Shown piece after piece: positions 46,573 through 59,029 of a stretch of 64,000 nt of DNA. Every line of letters starts with the position of its first letter. The stretch's first letter is position 1. The notes below the pieces were generated by a model. It was not told the DNA's origin. It worked only from the letters and a program-made list of their open reading frames with translations, and did no database searches. The translations under genes and the position numbers were made by a program. Origin of the DNA: Excoecaria cochinchinensis (lineage: Eukaryota; Streptophyta; Magnoliopsida; Malpighiales; Euphorbiaceae); the NCBI GenBank assembly GCA_947683425.1, contig CANTUQ010000101.1, positions 25,443,001-25,507,000 of the forward strand, written 5' to 3'.

Positions 46573-47942
46573 CTTAATTAATTAATTATGGGGTCCCCAA
46601 GTCTAAGAATAATTGAAACTTCAGCTACATATAGCAAGCTTCTACCTTTCCTGTCAGTTTCATGTAGTATTTATTTTAACATTTTAATACAATTAAAGAC
46701 TTCAAAAGTATTGTTGTTGTGTTGTTCTGAGTTAAATTACTAATTTAGTAGTCATTTTTCTTGTGTTTAACTGCCAATTGAGCTTACTGCTATTGGTGTG
46801 CTAGCAGTAAATGCAATTTGATCAAACAAGATGCTGCAATCTAGTCGCATAATATAGCACCAAACTCACTTTAGCTTGCTAAATCCACAGATTTGCTGAT
46901 GATGTACTCAATAATTTTCAAGTTTCTGAATCTATTCGGAGACTAAATTTGTGAAAGCATCAATAATTGGCTGTCTCCCGTCCTACACTAACCAAAAAAG
47001 TAGATGTCCTACATTAATCAACTTTTTCAAATCAACTTAAGAAATTGGCAGATCAAGTTATGGCCTGCAACTTGCTTTGGCACTCTCTTATGGCAGAATC
47101 AGATTGCAAGACAATTGTTGATCTTCACAAGTACTTCTTTGAGAAATGAGCTAGGAATGTTACTAATGGACTGCTGTTTGTTAGTCTTCTCCTTTATTTG
47201 CTGGTCTTGGAATTTTGTTCATTGGAGTTGTAATATACATAGAGTAGCGCACTTTGATGCTAAACTTAGATTTTCTCAATGCATTGCGAGCTGGTGTGGG
47301 TCCAAGAATTCCTATCTGAGATCCGTTCTTTCTAGATTTGTTTTTGATAGGAAAATAGGGAATGAGATCTCAAATTTAAGACATTATCCTTTTGATTCGT
47401 GGAACTCATATTCATGAGACAGAAAGCGAAAACAGAAAAGGAATCTAAACTTGTTAAAGAACAAGACTAGACAATCACTCGTAAAAGACGAGACTCAATC
47501 AAAAACTTGTTAAAGAACAAGACCAATATTTTCTTAGGTGTTTGTTAAGACATTATCCTTGTAATGTATTTTGAATAAAATTGCAGGATTAATTAAAATA
47601 AAAGAAGTTAGATAAATTGTTATTATTATTATAAATTTATAATTAGAAGTTAGATAAATTGTTATTATTATTATAAATTTATAATTATCCTAAACTATTT
47701 ACAGTAACTTGCATCTGGACTCCGAAATAAATATGGCCAAGTACATCATCTTTACTGCTTGGAGCTTTGATATGGAAATGGCAATGCGACGTAACATTTA
47801 CCGAGGTGGCTCCCCAAATTCACAACAATGCTCATATTTTAACTCAATAATTAACTGCAATTTTTGGTCAGTAGTTATTGCTTTTAACATATCTATAAAT
47901 AAGAATTAATGATGTTTGTATCCGCAGAGTTAGCAAGCCATC
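46573..47942. other. Intergenic region, Root_cap gene to kinase relic
   Basis: The first about 150 bp is the likely Root_cap 3' UTR. An open frame at 47004-47417 contains a weak RNase H-tail-like motif (CNIHRVAHFDAKL) that may be a third LINE remnant, but it is too degenerate to call. A perfect 42-bp tandem duplication lies at 47603-47686. Confidence 0.45.
47603..47686. repeat. Tandem duplication, 2 x 42 bp
   Basis: The unit beginning AGAAGTTAGATAAATTG is repeated exactly at 47603-47644 and 47645-47686. Confidence 0.95.
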
Positions 47943-49066
47943 ATGGGTTCTGTTGTTGATGATGCAGAGGTATACATAGTTTCTGTTCTTCTGCCTTATT
48001 TTCAGCTTTATGTATTGCTATATATCATCATGATTTTGCAGTAAACAAATCAGATTGCTGTTCCTCATCAGAATGAAGAAGAAGAAATGGCTAAGTTTGA
48101 GAAAAAGTATACTGTTGTTTATGTTTTGGGTAAGCTATTATTTTCCTACGAAAACTATGTATAAAATGAAATATACTATAAAACGATCAAAGTTAATTGG
48201 TTTGATGAACAGGGGGGCCTGGGGCTGGAAAAAGCACACAGTGTTCTAACATATCTAAACAAATTGGCTTTAAATTCTGAGAGAAGCCAGTAAATGTGAT
48301 GCAGAAAATGGGTATGATGCCACTAAATTTTAAACTGAAAATTATATGAATTCTGATTGTTTCTGTGATTTACAGTTCAATGATTGAAAGAATGAAGAAG
48401 GAAGGAGAGAGTGTACCGACAGACCTGACCATGGCCATACTGATGAAAGCCATGGATCAAAGTAGAAATAACAAGTTTCTACTTGATGGTTTTCCAAGAG
48501 ATGGGGAAATTAGAGCTGCATTTGAAGAAGCTGTAAGTTATTAAATACATGCATTGCCTTCATAAGATGGTATTAATTAATTACTGTAAATTTCGTGGTT
48601 CTTCAGACTAACACACAGCCTGAACTGGTGCTGTTTTTTGATTGTTATGAAGAAGAGAGGGAAAGGAGAATTTTGAGCAGGAATCAGGTTTATTTTTTAT
48701 TTTTATTTTTTTCCTTATAATTAAGGATTTAAAAAGTATTTTAATTAATTTAGGGAAGAGTAGATGATAACCCTGAAAGATTAAGGAAGCGTTTTAAGAA
48801 ATTTGAACAGCGCATAGTACCTGTTATTGAATATTATCGCTCCAAAGGAAAAGTTTATCAGGTAATAATTTTATTTTATGTTTATTTTTTTTTTTTTTAA
48901 TTTTCAACTATAATCTGCTAAACATAGCGATTGGTTCTTACAGATTGATGCTGGCAAGTCCAAGGAAGAGATATTTGAAAGCATTAGAGGCATCTTAAGA
49001 TTATTTGATGCTGAAGACGGAGGATTGGACACAGCAAGAAAAAGGGAAATAGCTACGACAAAATAG
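47943..49066 (+). pseudogene. UMP-CMP kinase/adenylate kinase family gene, inactivated
   Basis: Exon remnants: 47943-47969, 48054-48129, 48213 to about 48288, 48376-48532, 48607-48687, 48754-48861 and 48944-49066, with good splice sites. They encode a P-loop (GGPGAGKSTQC), then RMKKEGESVPT, FLLDGFPRDGEIRAAFE, LVLFFDCYEEERERRILSRNQGRVDDNPE, RLRKRFKKF and VIEYYRSKGKVYQIDA. This is the order of plant UMP-CMP kinases, which phosphorylate UMP/CMP with ATP. In the third exon, after IGFK (about 48274), roughly 19 bases that should encode the HLSAGDLL nucleotide-binding segment are missing, which shifts the frame into TGA. The reading resumes as REASKCDAENG. The last codons and TAG lie in a CACTA-like MITE. 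No functional enzyme is expected. Confidence 0.8.
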
Positions 49067-49252
49067 GGACAGGAAAGAAATTTTGTTACTAAATACTGAC
49101 GAAATTGTTATTTCGTCCCTATAGTTGTAAGCTAAATTGTTTTTTGCTAAATCGCAGCAAATTTAGGCTCAGGAAAAATACAACGAAAATTAGCTATCGA
49201 TTACTTTCATCTCTAATTAATTCTATTACTAATATGTTGTTTTCTTGTAGTG
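49030..49252. mobile_element. CACTA-like MITE at the 3' end of the kinase relic
   Basis: About 223 bp. The right end is, inverted, CACTACAAGAAAACA, the standard terminus of plant CACTA (En/Spm) elements. The left end is CACAGCAAGAAAAAG, differing at two positions. Flanking triplets are GGA and AGA (2 of 3 match; CACTA makes 3-bp duplications). The interior carries ACGAAATT-type motifs common in CACTA termini. It supplies the last 11 codons and the stop of the kinase relic. Confidence 0.65.
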
Positions 49253-50049
49253 AGAAAAAGAGATGTTGAAAATTAAACTATAAGTTATATTTCACTTTTA
49301 ATCGACTTCAGGCTGATCGGACATATCCAAGTTCGCAAAAATTACCGAGCAGGTTCCTGATTTTATGCTCAAGTCCACTCCTAGTATTATTGTAATAATT
49401 AGTATAAGGTGAAATTATTAGTTGGCAGAAGCAATAGACTGATGAGAAGCTTGATACACTGCCTTTAATATTGTGGCTGATATTGAGAGAGAGCATGGTG
49501 GTTCAATACATGAGCATTAGGTGTTTAGTTTTCTTTTTCTTTTTTTGTCTTTTTAATATGACAAACTTTCCTATTTATAATATAAGTGGCAACCCCTTCC
49601 CTTAAATTAAGAAATTTGAATAAAATCAGTGTCTATCATTTTTACGAATGGAATATCTCCTAAAATATTCTCTTATCTAATATTAAACAAATAATTATCA
49701 CTTATATCGGATCATAAATAAAAAAATTCAGATTAACTCATCATAATCTGTTCAATGGTTTATTCAAATTCATAATCCGATATCTCTCACTTGCACGTAA
49801 TGATTATATAATCCCCATCATTCAAAATTTTAAAAATTGTCATAAAGACACCACCATCGTACTAATTCATAAGTTATGGCAACACGCTAAGCGAGCGAAC
49901 ATTAAGCTGGAAACTTAAGAATCACTTGAAAGTTAAAAAAGGGTATTATTAAGATTTATGAATCTCATGTCTCACACTCAACAAGTAGAAACCATAACTT
50001 TGCTTAAATCCTATTCGTTCGTAGTTAGCACAAGTGGTATGAAACACTT
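49253..50049. other. AT-rich intergenic region
   Basis: Nothing supported between the CACTA-like MITE and the second Copia element. It has short AT-rich frames only. Confidence 0.45.
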
Positions 50050-50054
50050 GCTAC

Positions 50055-50297
50055 TGTCAACGGTAGCTGGCAATTGTGGTCAACTAATTTTGTAAATTTT
50101 GTAATTTATTGTTATAACTAATGTTGAGATTCTTTCCTTTTTTAGTTTGATATTTCAGCTGTATTTTAGGATGTAATAGAGAGAATCAGGGCTTTAAATA
50201 TGTTGTACATATCCTATATATTGGATATAGAAAACAGAGGAAGGACAACTTGTTCTGAACAGCTTTTTTCGAATTCTGTCCCTATTTTGGATTGTTA
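50055..50297 (+). repeat. 5' LTR of the second Copia element (243 bp)
   Basis: Starts TGTCAACGGT and ends TTGGATTGTTA. It has 6 bp (CTTTAA region near 50190) that are absent from the 3' LTR. Confidence 0.92.
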
Positions 50298-50310
50298 TGG
50301 TATCAGAGCC
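50298..50310 (+). promoter_or_regulatory. Primer-binding site of the second Copia element
   Basis: TGGTATCAGAGCC starts at the base after the LTR and is complementary to initiator tRNA-Met. Confidence 0.92.
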
Positions 50311-50400
50311 ACTAGGGTTTTCTTGCTAATTTTTCTGAGTTTTCTTCTCGTGTTTCTTCTTGGTTCAAAGATTCTTGGAGTTTTTTCTTGCTTTGCCATC

Positions 50401-53400
50401 ATGGAAAAATCAGATATTGCTTGCATTAAGTTCGCTGGGAAAAACTATTTTGCTTGGGAATTTCAATTTCAGATTTATGTTCAAGGCAAAGAATTGTGGG
50501 GTTACATTGATGGTTCATAACCTATGCCAAAGGATCGGACTAAAACTGCTAAATGGACAGTAAAGGATGCTCGTGTCAAGAGCTGGTTGTTGCAGACTAT
50601 GGATCTTTTCATTGTTGTTAATCTGCGACCTTATAAGATAGCCAAGGCTATGTGGGACTATCTCAAGAAGGTTTATGATCAGAATAGCTCGGCTCGAAGG
50701 TTTCAATTGGAATACGAGATTTTCAATTACAGTCAAGGGAATCTATCAATCCAAGATTATTATACAGGTTTTATTGCTTTATGGACTGAATATACTAATA
50801 TTGTTTTTGCCTCCCTTCCAGCTGCTTCTTTATAAACCGTTCAGCTTCTTCATCAAACAAGTCAACGAGATCAATTCTTGATGAAACTCAGACCAGAATT
50901 TGAATCTGTTCGATCTAATTTGCTATTACGAACGCCTCCTCCATCCTTGGACATCTGTTTGAATGAACTTCTTGGGGAAGAACAACGCCATTTGACACAT
51001 GCTATTTTGGACCAACAAGGGAAATTCAATGTCGTTGATGTAGCTTATGTTGCTCAAGTGAAACGAGCTAAAGACATGAGTAACATTCAATGTTACAGCT
51101 GCAAGGGGTTTGGTCATATTGCAAATCTGTTCTCAAAAAATTTGCAACTATTGCAAAACTAAGGGGCATATTATTTCGGAATGTAGGAAGCGTCCAAAAA
51201 ATTGAAATCCAAGTGCTTTACATACTTCCACAATTAATTCGGTTGCTGCATCTTCAACAGAAAATGCTCCGCCTCAATCACTAGCTTCTTCCATTACTCA
51301 AGAAAATGTTCAGCAAATGATTATATCAGCTCTTTCTGCGTTGGGTCTTACTGGTAACATTTCCTCTCTTTCTCGGAACTAGTTTTTTGATTCAGCAGCT
51401 TCTAATCACATGACTCCCTCTGTTGATAATCTAATTAATCTAAAAAAATATGATGGAGACTTGCAAATTGAGACTGCCAATGGTAATCTTATCCCTATCA
51501 CTGCAACTGGTGATATTTCTTCTTTTCCTTCGTTTAAACATGCATATGTTGCTCCTGCATTATCTACTAATTTGCTGTCGGTTGGTCAATTGGTTGAGAA
51601 TAATTGCAAAGTGGTTTTTTCTCCTTCTGGTTGTATTGTGCAGGAGCTGGTGTCGGGGAAGACAATCGCGGAGGGATCTAAAATGGGCAGAATATTTTCT
51701 CTCCAAATCACGAGACCAATCAAGCCTATCTTCCATTGTTCTTTTCATTCTAATTCTGTTATGTCTAATTTCAAACTATGGCATATTAAGCTAGGTCATC
51801 CTAATGACAGAATTCTCTTTTCTATGTTAAAGTCTGGGGTGTTAGGCAATAAAACTCAAGTTTCTTATCAAGATGTTATTTCAGATTGTCATAGTTGCAA
51901 ATTGGGTAAAAGCAAAACTTGTCCTTTCCCCACTCATGAAACTCATTCCTCTCAATGTTTTGATCTAATTCACAGTGATGTTTGGGGAATCTCTCCTGTT
52001 GTATCTCATTCCCAGTACAAATATTTCGTTACCTTTATTGATGATCATAGTCGCTGTACCTGGATCTATTTTTTATGTCGCAAATCTGAAGTTTTTGATG
52101 CCTTTCGAAAATTTGTAGCTTTAGTTGCCAATCAATTTTCCAAAAGCATCAAAATTTTTCGTTCGGATTCTGGTGGGGAATACATGTTAAAACCATTCCA
52201 AGAATTTTTGCAAGAAAAAGGAATCATTTCTCAGCGTACTTGCCCTTACACCCCTCAACAAAATGGAATGGCTGAGAGAAAAAATCACCATCTTCTTAAT
52301 ATGGTTCGTTCCTTACTCATTCATTCTTCAGTACCCTCAAAATTTTGGGTTGAAGCATTGACTACAGCTGTTCATCTCATTAATCGTCTTCCCTCACCCA
52401 CTATTGATCACCAAATACCATATTCTCTGTTACATGGTCGATAACCTGCATACACTCATTTACACCCATTTGGTTGTGTCTGTTTTGTTTTTCTTCCCTC
52501 CCATGAAAGACATAAACTCTCTCCCCAATCTGTTAAATGTGCTTTCCTTGGCTATGCTCCTCAACAAAAAGGTTTCATGTGTTTTGATCATTCCACTGGT
52601 CAGATAAGAGTCTCCCGTAATGTTGTTTTTTTAGAACACCGGTATTTTTTTCCATCTTGTGCTAAAGGTTTTGATCATCCTACTCACTCTTTTTTGCCCC
52701 CTTTTTCACAAGAGTCCACCTCTTCTTCTTCCAAATCTATACAGCCTCCCACTCGTTTCGTCCTCTTTTGGTTTACACAAGACGAAATAGGAATGACCTC
52801 TGCCCTCAAGATCCTCCGCCAACGTCTACTCCTTCACCTGCTCACGCTACTGAGTTACTGCATATTGCTCCAGATCTATCTTCTCTATCTCTTCCCGCCA
52901 TAGAACAGCCACCATTAAGGAGATCCACTCGCACATCCAAACCACCTGACAGGTACGCCTACTCCCCAGAACGGTTTGGATTCCATACATCTTTAGCTGC
53001 AACCTTATTCCCTGTTGAGATTCCTAAATCATATTCCGAAGCACTGAAATATGATTATTGGCTACAAGCTGTACAAGAAGAACTTACTGCTTTACAGATT
53101 AATGACACGTGGGATATTGTCCCATGCCCACCTTCAATAACTCCAATTGGTTGCAAGTGGGTGTTCTCTGTCAAAAGCAAATCTGATGGGTCATTTGATC
53201 ACTGCAAGGCTCGCTTGGTGGCTCTTGGAAATCGCTAGCAATATGGGGTTGATTATGATGAAACTTTTGCACCAGTAGCAAAGATGAAACGCCTTTCTCC
53301 ATGGGGACCTCAAAGAAGTAATTTATATGAAACCTCCTCCAGGCTTGCCTACTGCTGCCACCAATGTCTGCAAATTGAAGCGCTCTTTATATGGGTTAAA

Positions 53401-54484
53401 ACAAGCACCTCGTGCTTGGTTTGATAAATTTCGCCAAACTCTCCTTAGCTTGTCCTTTGTGCAAAGTCAATATGATTCTTCTTTGTTTTACAGGAAAACC
53501 TCTATGGGTATTGTCATCTTACTTGTCTATGTAGATGATATCCTCATTACAGGTACTGATATTGGTGAACTTCAAACTCTAAAAGACTCTCTTTATGCTA
53601 CATTTCATATAAAAGATCTTGGCTCCCTTGCTTATTTCTTAGGCCTTGAAATCCAACGGATGAACAAAGGCATCTTTGTAAATCAACACCAGTATATTAA
53701 TGATATTGTTCAGATAGCTGGTCTGCAGAATTTTGCTCCTGCTCATACCCCCACGGAACTTAATGTCAAATTGAGAAAAGATGAAGGTGATCTTCTTCCA
53801 AATCCCACTCTATACAGGCATCTTGTTGGCAGTTTAGTTTACTTGACCATTACTAGGCCGGTCATCTCTTTTGCAGTCAATTTGGTGAGTTAATTTATGA
53901 CTTCACCACGTCATTTACATATGGCAGTTGTTAAACGGATTATTCGTTATCTTCTTGGCACTCCTGGGCATGGAATTTTCTTCCCCATAGCTTCACCACT
54001 TAATCTTGTTGCCCATAGTGATTAGGATTGGGCTGGATGTCCTGATACAAGACGTTCTACAACTGGTTAGTGTGTGTATTTGGGTGATGCTTTGATTTCC
54101 TGGAAATGCAAGAAGCAAGATAGAGTCTCGAAGTCCTCCACAAAGGCCGAATATAGGGCCATGTCTTCCACTTGTTCCGAAATAGCTTGGTTGCGAGGTT
54201 TGCTCTTTGAGTTGGGATACTCTTAGTCTGCTCCTACTCCTCTACATGCTGACAATACAAGTGCAATTCAGATTGTTGCCAACCCTGTCTACCATGAGCG
54301 AACAAAACATATCGAAGTAGATTGCCATTACATTCGCCAATCTTTTGAAAACGCAACTATCTCTCTTCCTTATGTCTCTATAGACCAACAAATTGCAGAT
54401 ATTTTTACTAAAGCTCTTCCTTCTGCTCGGCATCAGTTCTTTGTTAACAAATTGATGCTGTTTGATTCACCACCATCAATTTGA
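50401..54484 (+). pseudogene. Decayed Copia gag-pol
   Basis: From ATG at 50401 (MEKSDIACIKFAGKNYFAWEF) to TGA at 54482-54484, in several frames. Recognisable: UBN2-type gag; a zinc knuckle with only its first two Cys and the His in place (CYSCKGFGHIANLFSKN); integrase core at 51410-52444 (HSDVWG, RSDSGGEY, NGMAERKNHHLL); reverse transcriptase with YVDDILIT (about 53529-53552); RNase H end (ADNTSAIQIVANPVYHERTKHIEVD). Breaks include stops at about 50518, 50833, 51160, 52442 and 53236. Near 53283-53298 a deletion joins AKM to FLHGDL and removes the MDV catalytic segment. The family makes a self-propagating retroelement; this copy is dead. Confidence 0.9.
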
Positions 54485-54491
54485 GGGGGGA

Positions 54492-54728
54492 TGTCAACGG
54501 CAGCTGGCAATTGTGGTCAACTAATTTTGTAAATTTTGTAATTTATTGCTATAACTAATGTTGAGATTCTTTCATTTTTTAGTTTGATATTTCAGCTGTA
54601 TTTTAGGATGTAATAGAGAGAATCAGGGATATGTTGTACATATCCTATATATTGGATATAGAAAACAGAGGAAGGACAACTTGTTCTGAACAGCTTCTTT
54701 CGAATTATGTCCCTATTTTGGATTGTTA
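54492..54728 (+). repeat. 3' LTR of the second Copia element (237 bp)
   Basis: Matches the 5' LTR apart from about 6 substitutions and a 6-bp gap. It ends GGATTGTTA immediately before the GCTAC target copy. Confidence 0.92.
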
Positions 54729-54733
54729 GCTAC

Positions 54734-55880
54734 GATATTCTCTCATTGTCTCAAAATATTGTATAGTTTATAGTTCAAACATTCTTGATGTTTAACTTGG
54801 ATCCACCACTCTACATTGATTAATAGGATCCTACCTAACTTATTACGAGTCTTAATGGATATTATGAATTATTTTTTCATCCTATCGGGATAATTAGCCT
54901 TGTACACTTGCCTTTTTGTTATAAAAAACTTAATGAAAGTTCGATATGTTGTTGGAAATCGAGACCTCATATACAGAGACATATATAATGAAATTTTCAA
55001 AATCTAGAATCCCAAACAACAAAAAGTTCATCAAAGGAATAGACATAAACAAAGAGAATTAGAAATTCTCATCGCGTTTCATTTTGAACAGTTGCAATTG
55101 ACTCCACTCAACTAAAAAAATTTAAAAAAAATCCTTTAATTTTAACTTTTTTTAAAAAATTGACCCCACTAAAAAATTAAAAAAATACCCTTATAGTCTT
55201 AATTTTTTTGAAAATGACCCTACTAAAATATTTAAATAATTTATTTTTATTTTTTTGACTTCATTATACTAATTTTTTGGTTACGCTTCTGAACAGTTTA
55301 TTTTCACGTTACCGAGTTGCCACAAACTACAGTGATCCAAAACATGGGATAACACCTCCAAGACAGTCCACAGTAGGAGAGATAACGAAGAACTCTCTAA
55401 GAGCTATAACAATGAAGGCCGAAATCTCCAAAGAATATTAAGAGAACCAGCACACGCAGAGAAAGAGAAAGGGTGGCGTAAAAACTAGTTTTTCGGCCTA
55501 TACTCGTAGGGCTTTTTCATAATCCAGTTAGGTCAAGTCCAATCCCATTTAATAATTAAAAGGGCTGACGAATCAATTGGATCAAACCTATTAAATATGC
55601 CCTTAAGCCCTATGCGCAGAAGGCTTCCTTTCGGCCTTCCTTGCGCAAATCCATAAGCCCATGGCTCTCTTTCTTTTCTTTTATTTTTCTATTTCAAGTA
55701 ACTAACACCTTTTAGAAAAATAGAGTTCCTTCTTTTCTATCTGAAAATTTTGATGGAATCAATTTTGAGTGACAAATGTTGCTATGTATCATTGAAAATT
55801 ATTTTAAGATTCGTCAATAATAATTGAATATTAAATCAATGAAACTTTTTTTTATCAATTATTTTAAATAATTTAGGATT
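54734..55880. other. Intergenic region
   Basis: AT-rich flanks enclose a less AT-rich block at about 55300-55660 (GGGCTTTTTCATAATCC, CTTCCTTTCGGCCTTCCTTG) that looks like decayed repeat DNA. I cannot assign it to a family. No gene is supported. Confidence 0.4.
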
Positions 55881-55890
55881 ACATGTACTT

Positions 55891-57103
55891 ATAGGTGGCA
55901 AATGAGTGGGTTGGGCGGGTTTGGGTTGGGTCATAAATGGGTAAAAAATATATGGGTCATAAATGGGTCAATATCAAAATGGGTTGGGTGGGTTTGAGTC
56001 GACCCATTTGATATTTTTTTAATGAAAAATAATTATCGATATAATAACGGGATATTAAAAAAATTATTATAAAAATGTTGGTTCAAATGGGTCGGTGAAA
56101 ATCTAAACGGATCGGGATATCGGTTGAATTATAGCTGTCCAATTTACTATTCATTTGGTAAAAATTTTGACAGTATAATGGCTATATATATAACATACCC
56201 TTCATACAATTCAAACAATCTACAGTCACACACAGGGGCACAACAACACAATAATTTATAAACCAAGTGACTCTTTTTTTATTTTTAAGCCAATTATATA
56301 ATCCTAAATTATTTCACTTACTTTCTAAACTCAATTTCTCCCAAAATTAATTTTATAATTCTTAAAATATATAAATTAGTCTCCCTGCAAAATTTTAGCT
56401 TAAACAGAGTCCGTTTCTCGATCTGATATATTTAAATCAGTCCGTTTCGATAAATTTCAATGTTACCAAAAAATTAATTTTTTGCTGTCAAAAATTTCCA
56501 AATATTAATCTAAGTCTATATATACCATTAAAACAAATTTTAGAGGTCATTTGCTATTTTTAGAGGTGTAGTCAAATTTTGGTTAAACCGGCTACCCTTT
56601 AAAACGAGCCGGCTTTTTTTTTTTTTTTTTTGACTTTTGGAGATCTATTTGACCTCATTTTATCTCCAAATTTTACAGTCGGGCTCCTTATGACTAGTAT
56701 TTTTCGATGGTCAAATAAAATATTTTTTTACCTCCGGGTGTAATTTTTGTTCGCAGTGCACTATTTACCATCAAAAAATACTATCCACGACTAACCCGAT
56801 AACTCGGCCATTACAAATCTAACCAACAAAATATGCATACAAATTACACAATAATAATACAGCGAGACAGTATAATCAAAAAATTTTGTTCATTAAGACA
56901 AAAATTTTTAATATTCAAGAAATAATGAAAAAAAAAAAACACCCATTGGGTCAAGGAAAAATGATCCAAATGAGTTGTATTTTATGTGGGTAGATTTTGG
57001 GTGGGTTTAAATGGGTCAATTTTTTAGTTGGGTTGGGTTTGGGTCAATTTTTCTTGGGTGGATTTGGGTGATTTGTTGGGTTTGGGTTAATTTTGACATG
57101 TCT
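55891..57103. mobile_element. Non-coding terminal-inverted-repeat element, copy 2 (uninterrupted)
   Basis: A 1213-bp element between exact 10-bp duplications ACATGTACTT (55881-55890 and 57104-57113). Its ends are ATAGGTGGCAAATGAGTGGG and, inverted, AGACATGTCAAAATTAACCC. Both terminal zones are built from repeated TGGGT/ACCCA motifs. No coding frame. It is an inverted relative of 17307-19085 and shows the uninterrupted form of the site hit by the 515-bp MITE there. A 9-11-bp TSD favours a Mutator-like origin; the ends also resemble hAT, so class is not certain. Confidence 0.75.
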
Positions 57104-57113
57104 ACATGTACTT

Positions 57114-57559
57114 GATCAAACAATTTAAATAAAAGTTGGCAGCTCTTTCAAATTGATTATATTTTGAATTCCACACTCTCTTCAATGATTTAATTATATA
57201 AAAAAAATATTTTAAATAGTTGAATATTTAATTATATATATATGGGGACAATTTTTTAATCTGTTTTACTATCAAAGATTGCAAATTTTTATCTAAATTA
57301 ACTCAATTATGAAAATGGCCCATTCGTTCCTTATTCTCCTATAATAAAATCCATCTTACTCATGCAATTTAATCCATTTATAATTAGTTTAACAATATAT
57401 TATTTCTTAATCTATATAGTAGAGTATAAAATAATTAGTAAATTTAAATGTTGAAGGGTAAAATTGAATTTTTTGAAGAAGTTGGGTTGGAAAAAAACTA
57501 ACTCATTAACTTGTATATATATTTGACCAAACTAATGTATGTTAAAGTTTATTTTTTAG
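57114..57559. other. AT-rich spacer
   Basis: About 450 bp with no supported gene, between two transposons. Confidence 0.5.
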
Positions 57560-58580
57560 TAGGAGTGAGCCAAAAAAACCGTTGAACTTGGTTAACCGAA
57601 AAATCGAACCGAAACTGATCAGAAAAATAGATTAACCGAACCGATTTTAATAGTTAATGGTTAGTCTTTTAAAAAAATCGATATTAATAGACTGGTTTAT
57701 TTTTTTAGTTCATATACCGGTTAACCGAATCGATAACCGATACATAAATACTTATATATATATATATATATATATATATTACAATTTTTTTCATTTCATT
57801 ATTTTCATATTTAATTATTTATATTTCTTTAATTTTCATTACTTTAAAATATATTTCAAATATATTTTATTTTATTTTTTAAATATTTTAGTTAATTTAT
57901 TAATTGTTCAATATATCCATATTTAGTATTTATTGTTATTTCTTGATTTATCAATTTTCTAATAATAAAAATCAAAATATATTTGAAAATTTATATAACA
58001 TTAATAAATTAACTAAAATTTTCAATAATTTTTAAAAAAACTATAAGTTTTAATATATGTGAAAATAATGTGTGTCAAGTTAAAAAAAAAATAAAAGAAA
58101 AGAGTTATAATTATTAGATGGATTTATTTTAATAATTTCGCAGTTTTAAGTATTTTGTTACATTTTTTTCATTATGCTAATTATTTTGAAGTTTTCAAGT
58201 GTTTTTTTTAATTAGCTATTAGTAAGTCTAATCGTTTATCTAATTAGAGTGATTATACACCGGATAATTTATTTAGTTATTAAGTCTTAATTTTTAAAAA
58301 TAAAGTTACTTATATCCACCAAAAATTTTTATTTTAACAATAATGATGTTATATTATAGCAAAAAGATTTTAATTTTTAAGTATTTTGAATAATTTAATT
58401 TTATTTATAAATGCATCTTATGATTATAGTGGTTAATCGATCCAAAAAATCGAAATTAATGGACAGATTAACCGATTGTAACGGATCGATTAATGATTAG
58501 TATTTTGAAAAAATCGATATTAATGAACTGATTTTTTTGGGGTCTCATGAACCGGTTTAATCGGTCTATTCTCACTCCTA
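57560..58580. mobile_element. hAT-like non-autonomous element (1021 bp)
   Basis: Ends TAGGAGTGAGCC and, inverted, TAGGAGTGAGAATAG. Flanks are TTTTTTAG and TTTTTTGG (7 of 8 match). Subterminal GGTTAACCGAA/CCGGTTTAATCGG repeats link it to the elements at 18234 and 59532. The interior is AT-rich, includes an (AT)n tract near 57757-57778 and has no transposase. Confidence 0.75.
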
Positions 58581-59029
58581 TTTTTTGGTCTAGCGGAAAG
58601 TTGAAGTCTATATATATTAGCCTGAACAAAATTAAAATATCCTAATGATTAATAAATATTTACTTTTACTTAAGAACTTTTTTTTTTGTTTTAATTTCTT
58701 TCTTCTTACCATTCAATAAGAGATTTCAAAAGTTAAGCCATTTTTAGAATTTTTTTATTTAATATAATCTCTACTTTTTGGTTTTTTTCATTTGTATAAC
58801 TAATTAATTTTTTGAGCATTTTTTTTAATTTTATTATATTTTATTTGTGTAACTGATTATCTCTTCATTTCTGTAAAAGTTGCTGATCTAACAACTTTAT
58901 ATAAAAAATTAACAATTTAAAAAAATATATAAAATTTCAGATAAGGTCTTATAGCCTCCGTTAGTAAAACAGGTTAAAAAAAAGTAATTTAAAAAATTAA
59001 ATAAAATAAAAATGTGAAATCTATCTCAA
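58581..59029. other. AT-rich spacer
   Basis: Nothing beyond AT-rich sequence. It ends with the left 9-bp target copy of the MULE (59021-59029). Confidence 0.5.

Larger units (their letters stand above)
50055..54728 (+). mobile_element. Decayed Copia retrotransposon with short TG...TA LTRs, 4674 bp
   Basis: Target duplications GCTAC are exact (50050-50054 and 54729-54733). LTRs are 50055-50297 and 54492-54728, only about 240 bp. Both start TGTCAACGG and end GGATTGTTA, giving TG...TA instead of TG...CA. The primer site TGGTATCAGAGCC (50298-50310) abuts the LTR directly. The purine tract GAGGGGGG (54483-54490) precedes the 3' LTR. The LTRs differ by about 6 substitutions and a 6-bp indel, so the element is older than the one at 39.2 kb. 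Confidence 0.93.

Noticed and set aside
47004..47417. 137-codon open frame between the Root_cap gene and the kinase relic
   Set aside because: Only one weak RNase H-tail-like motif; too degenerate to call as a gene or a defined element.
47450..47525. Repeated CTTGTTAAAGAACAAGAC near a palindrome, considered as a CRISPR-like or regulatory array
   Set aside because: Only two copies, in eukaryotic intergenic DNA with no array structure.
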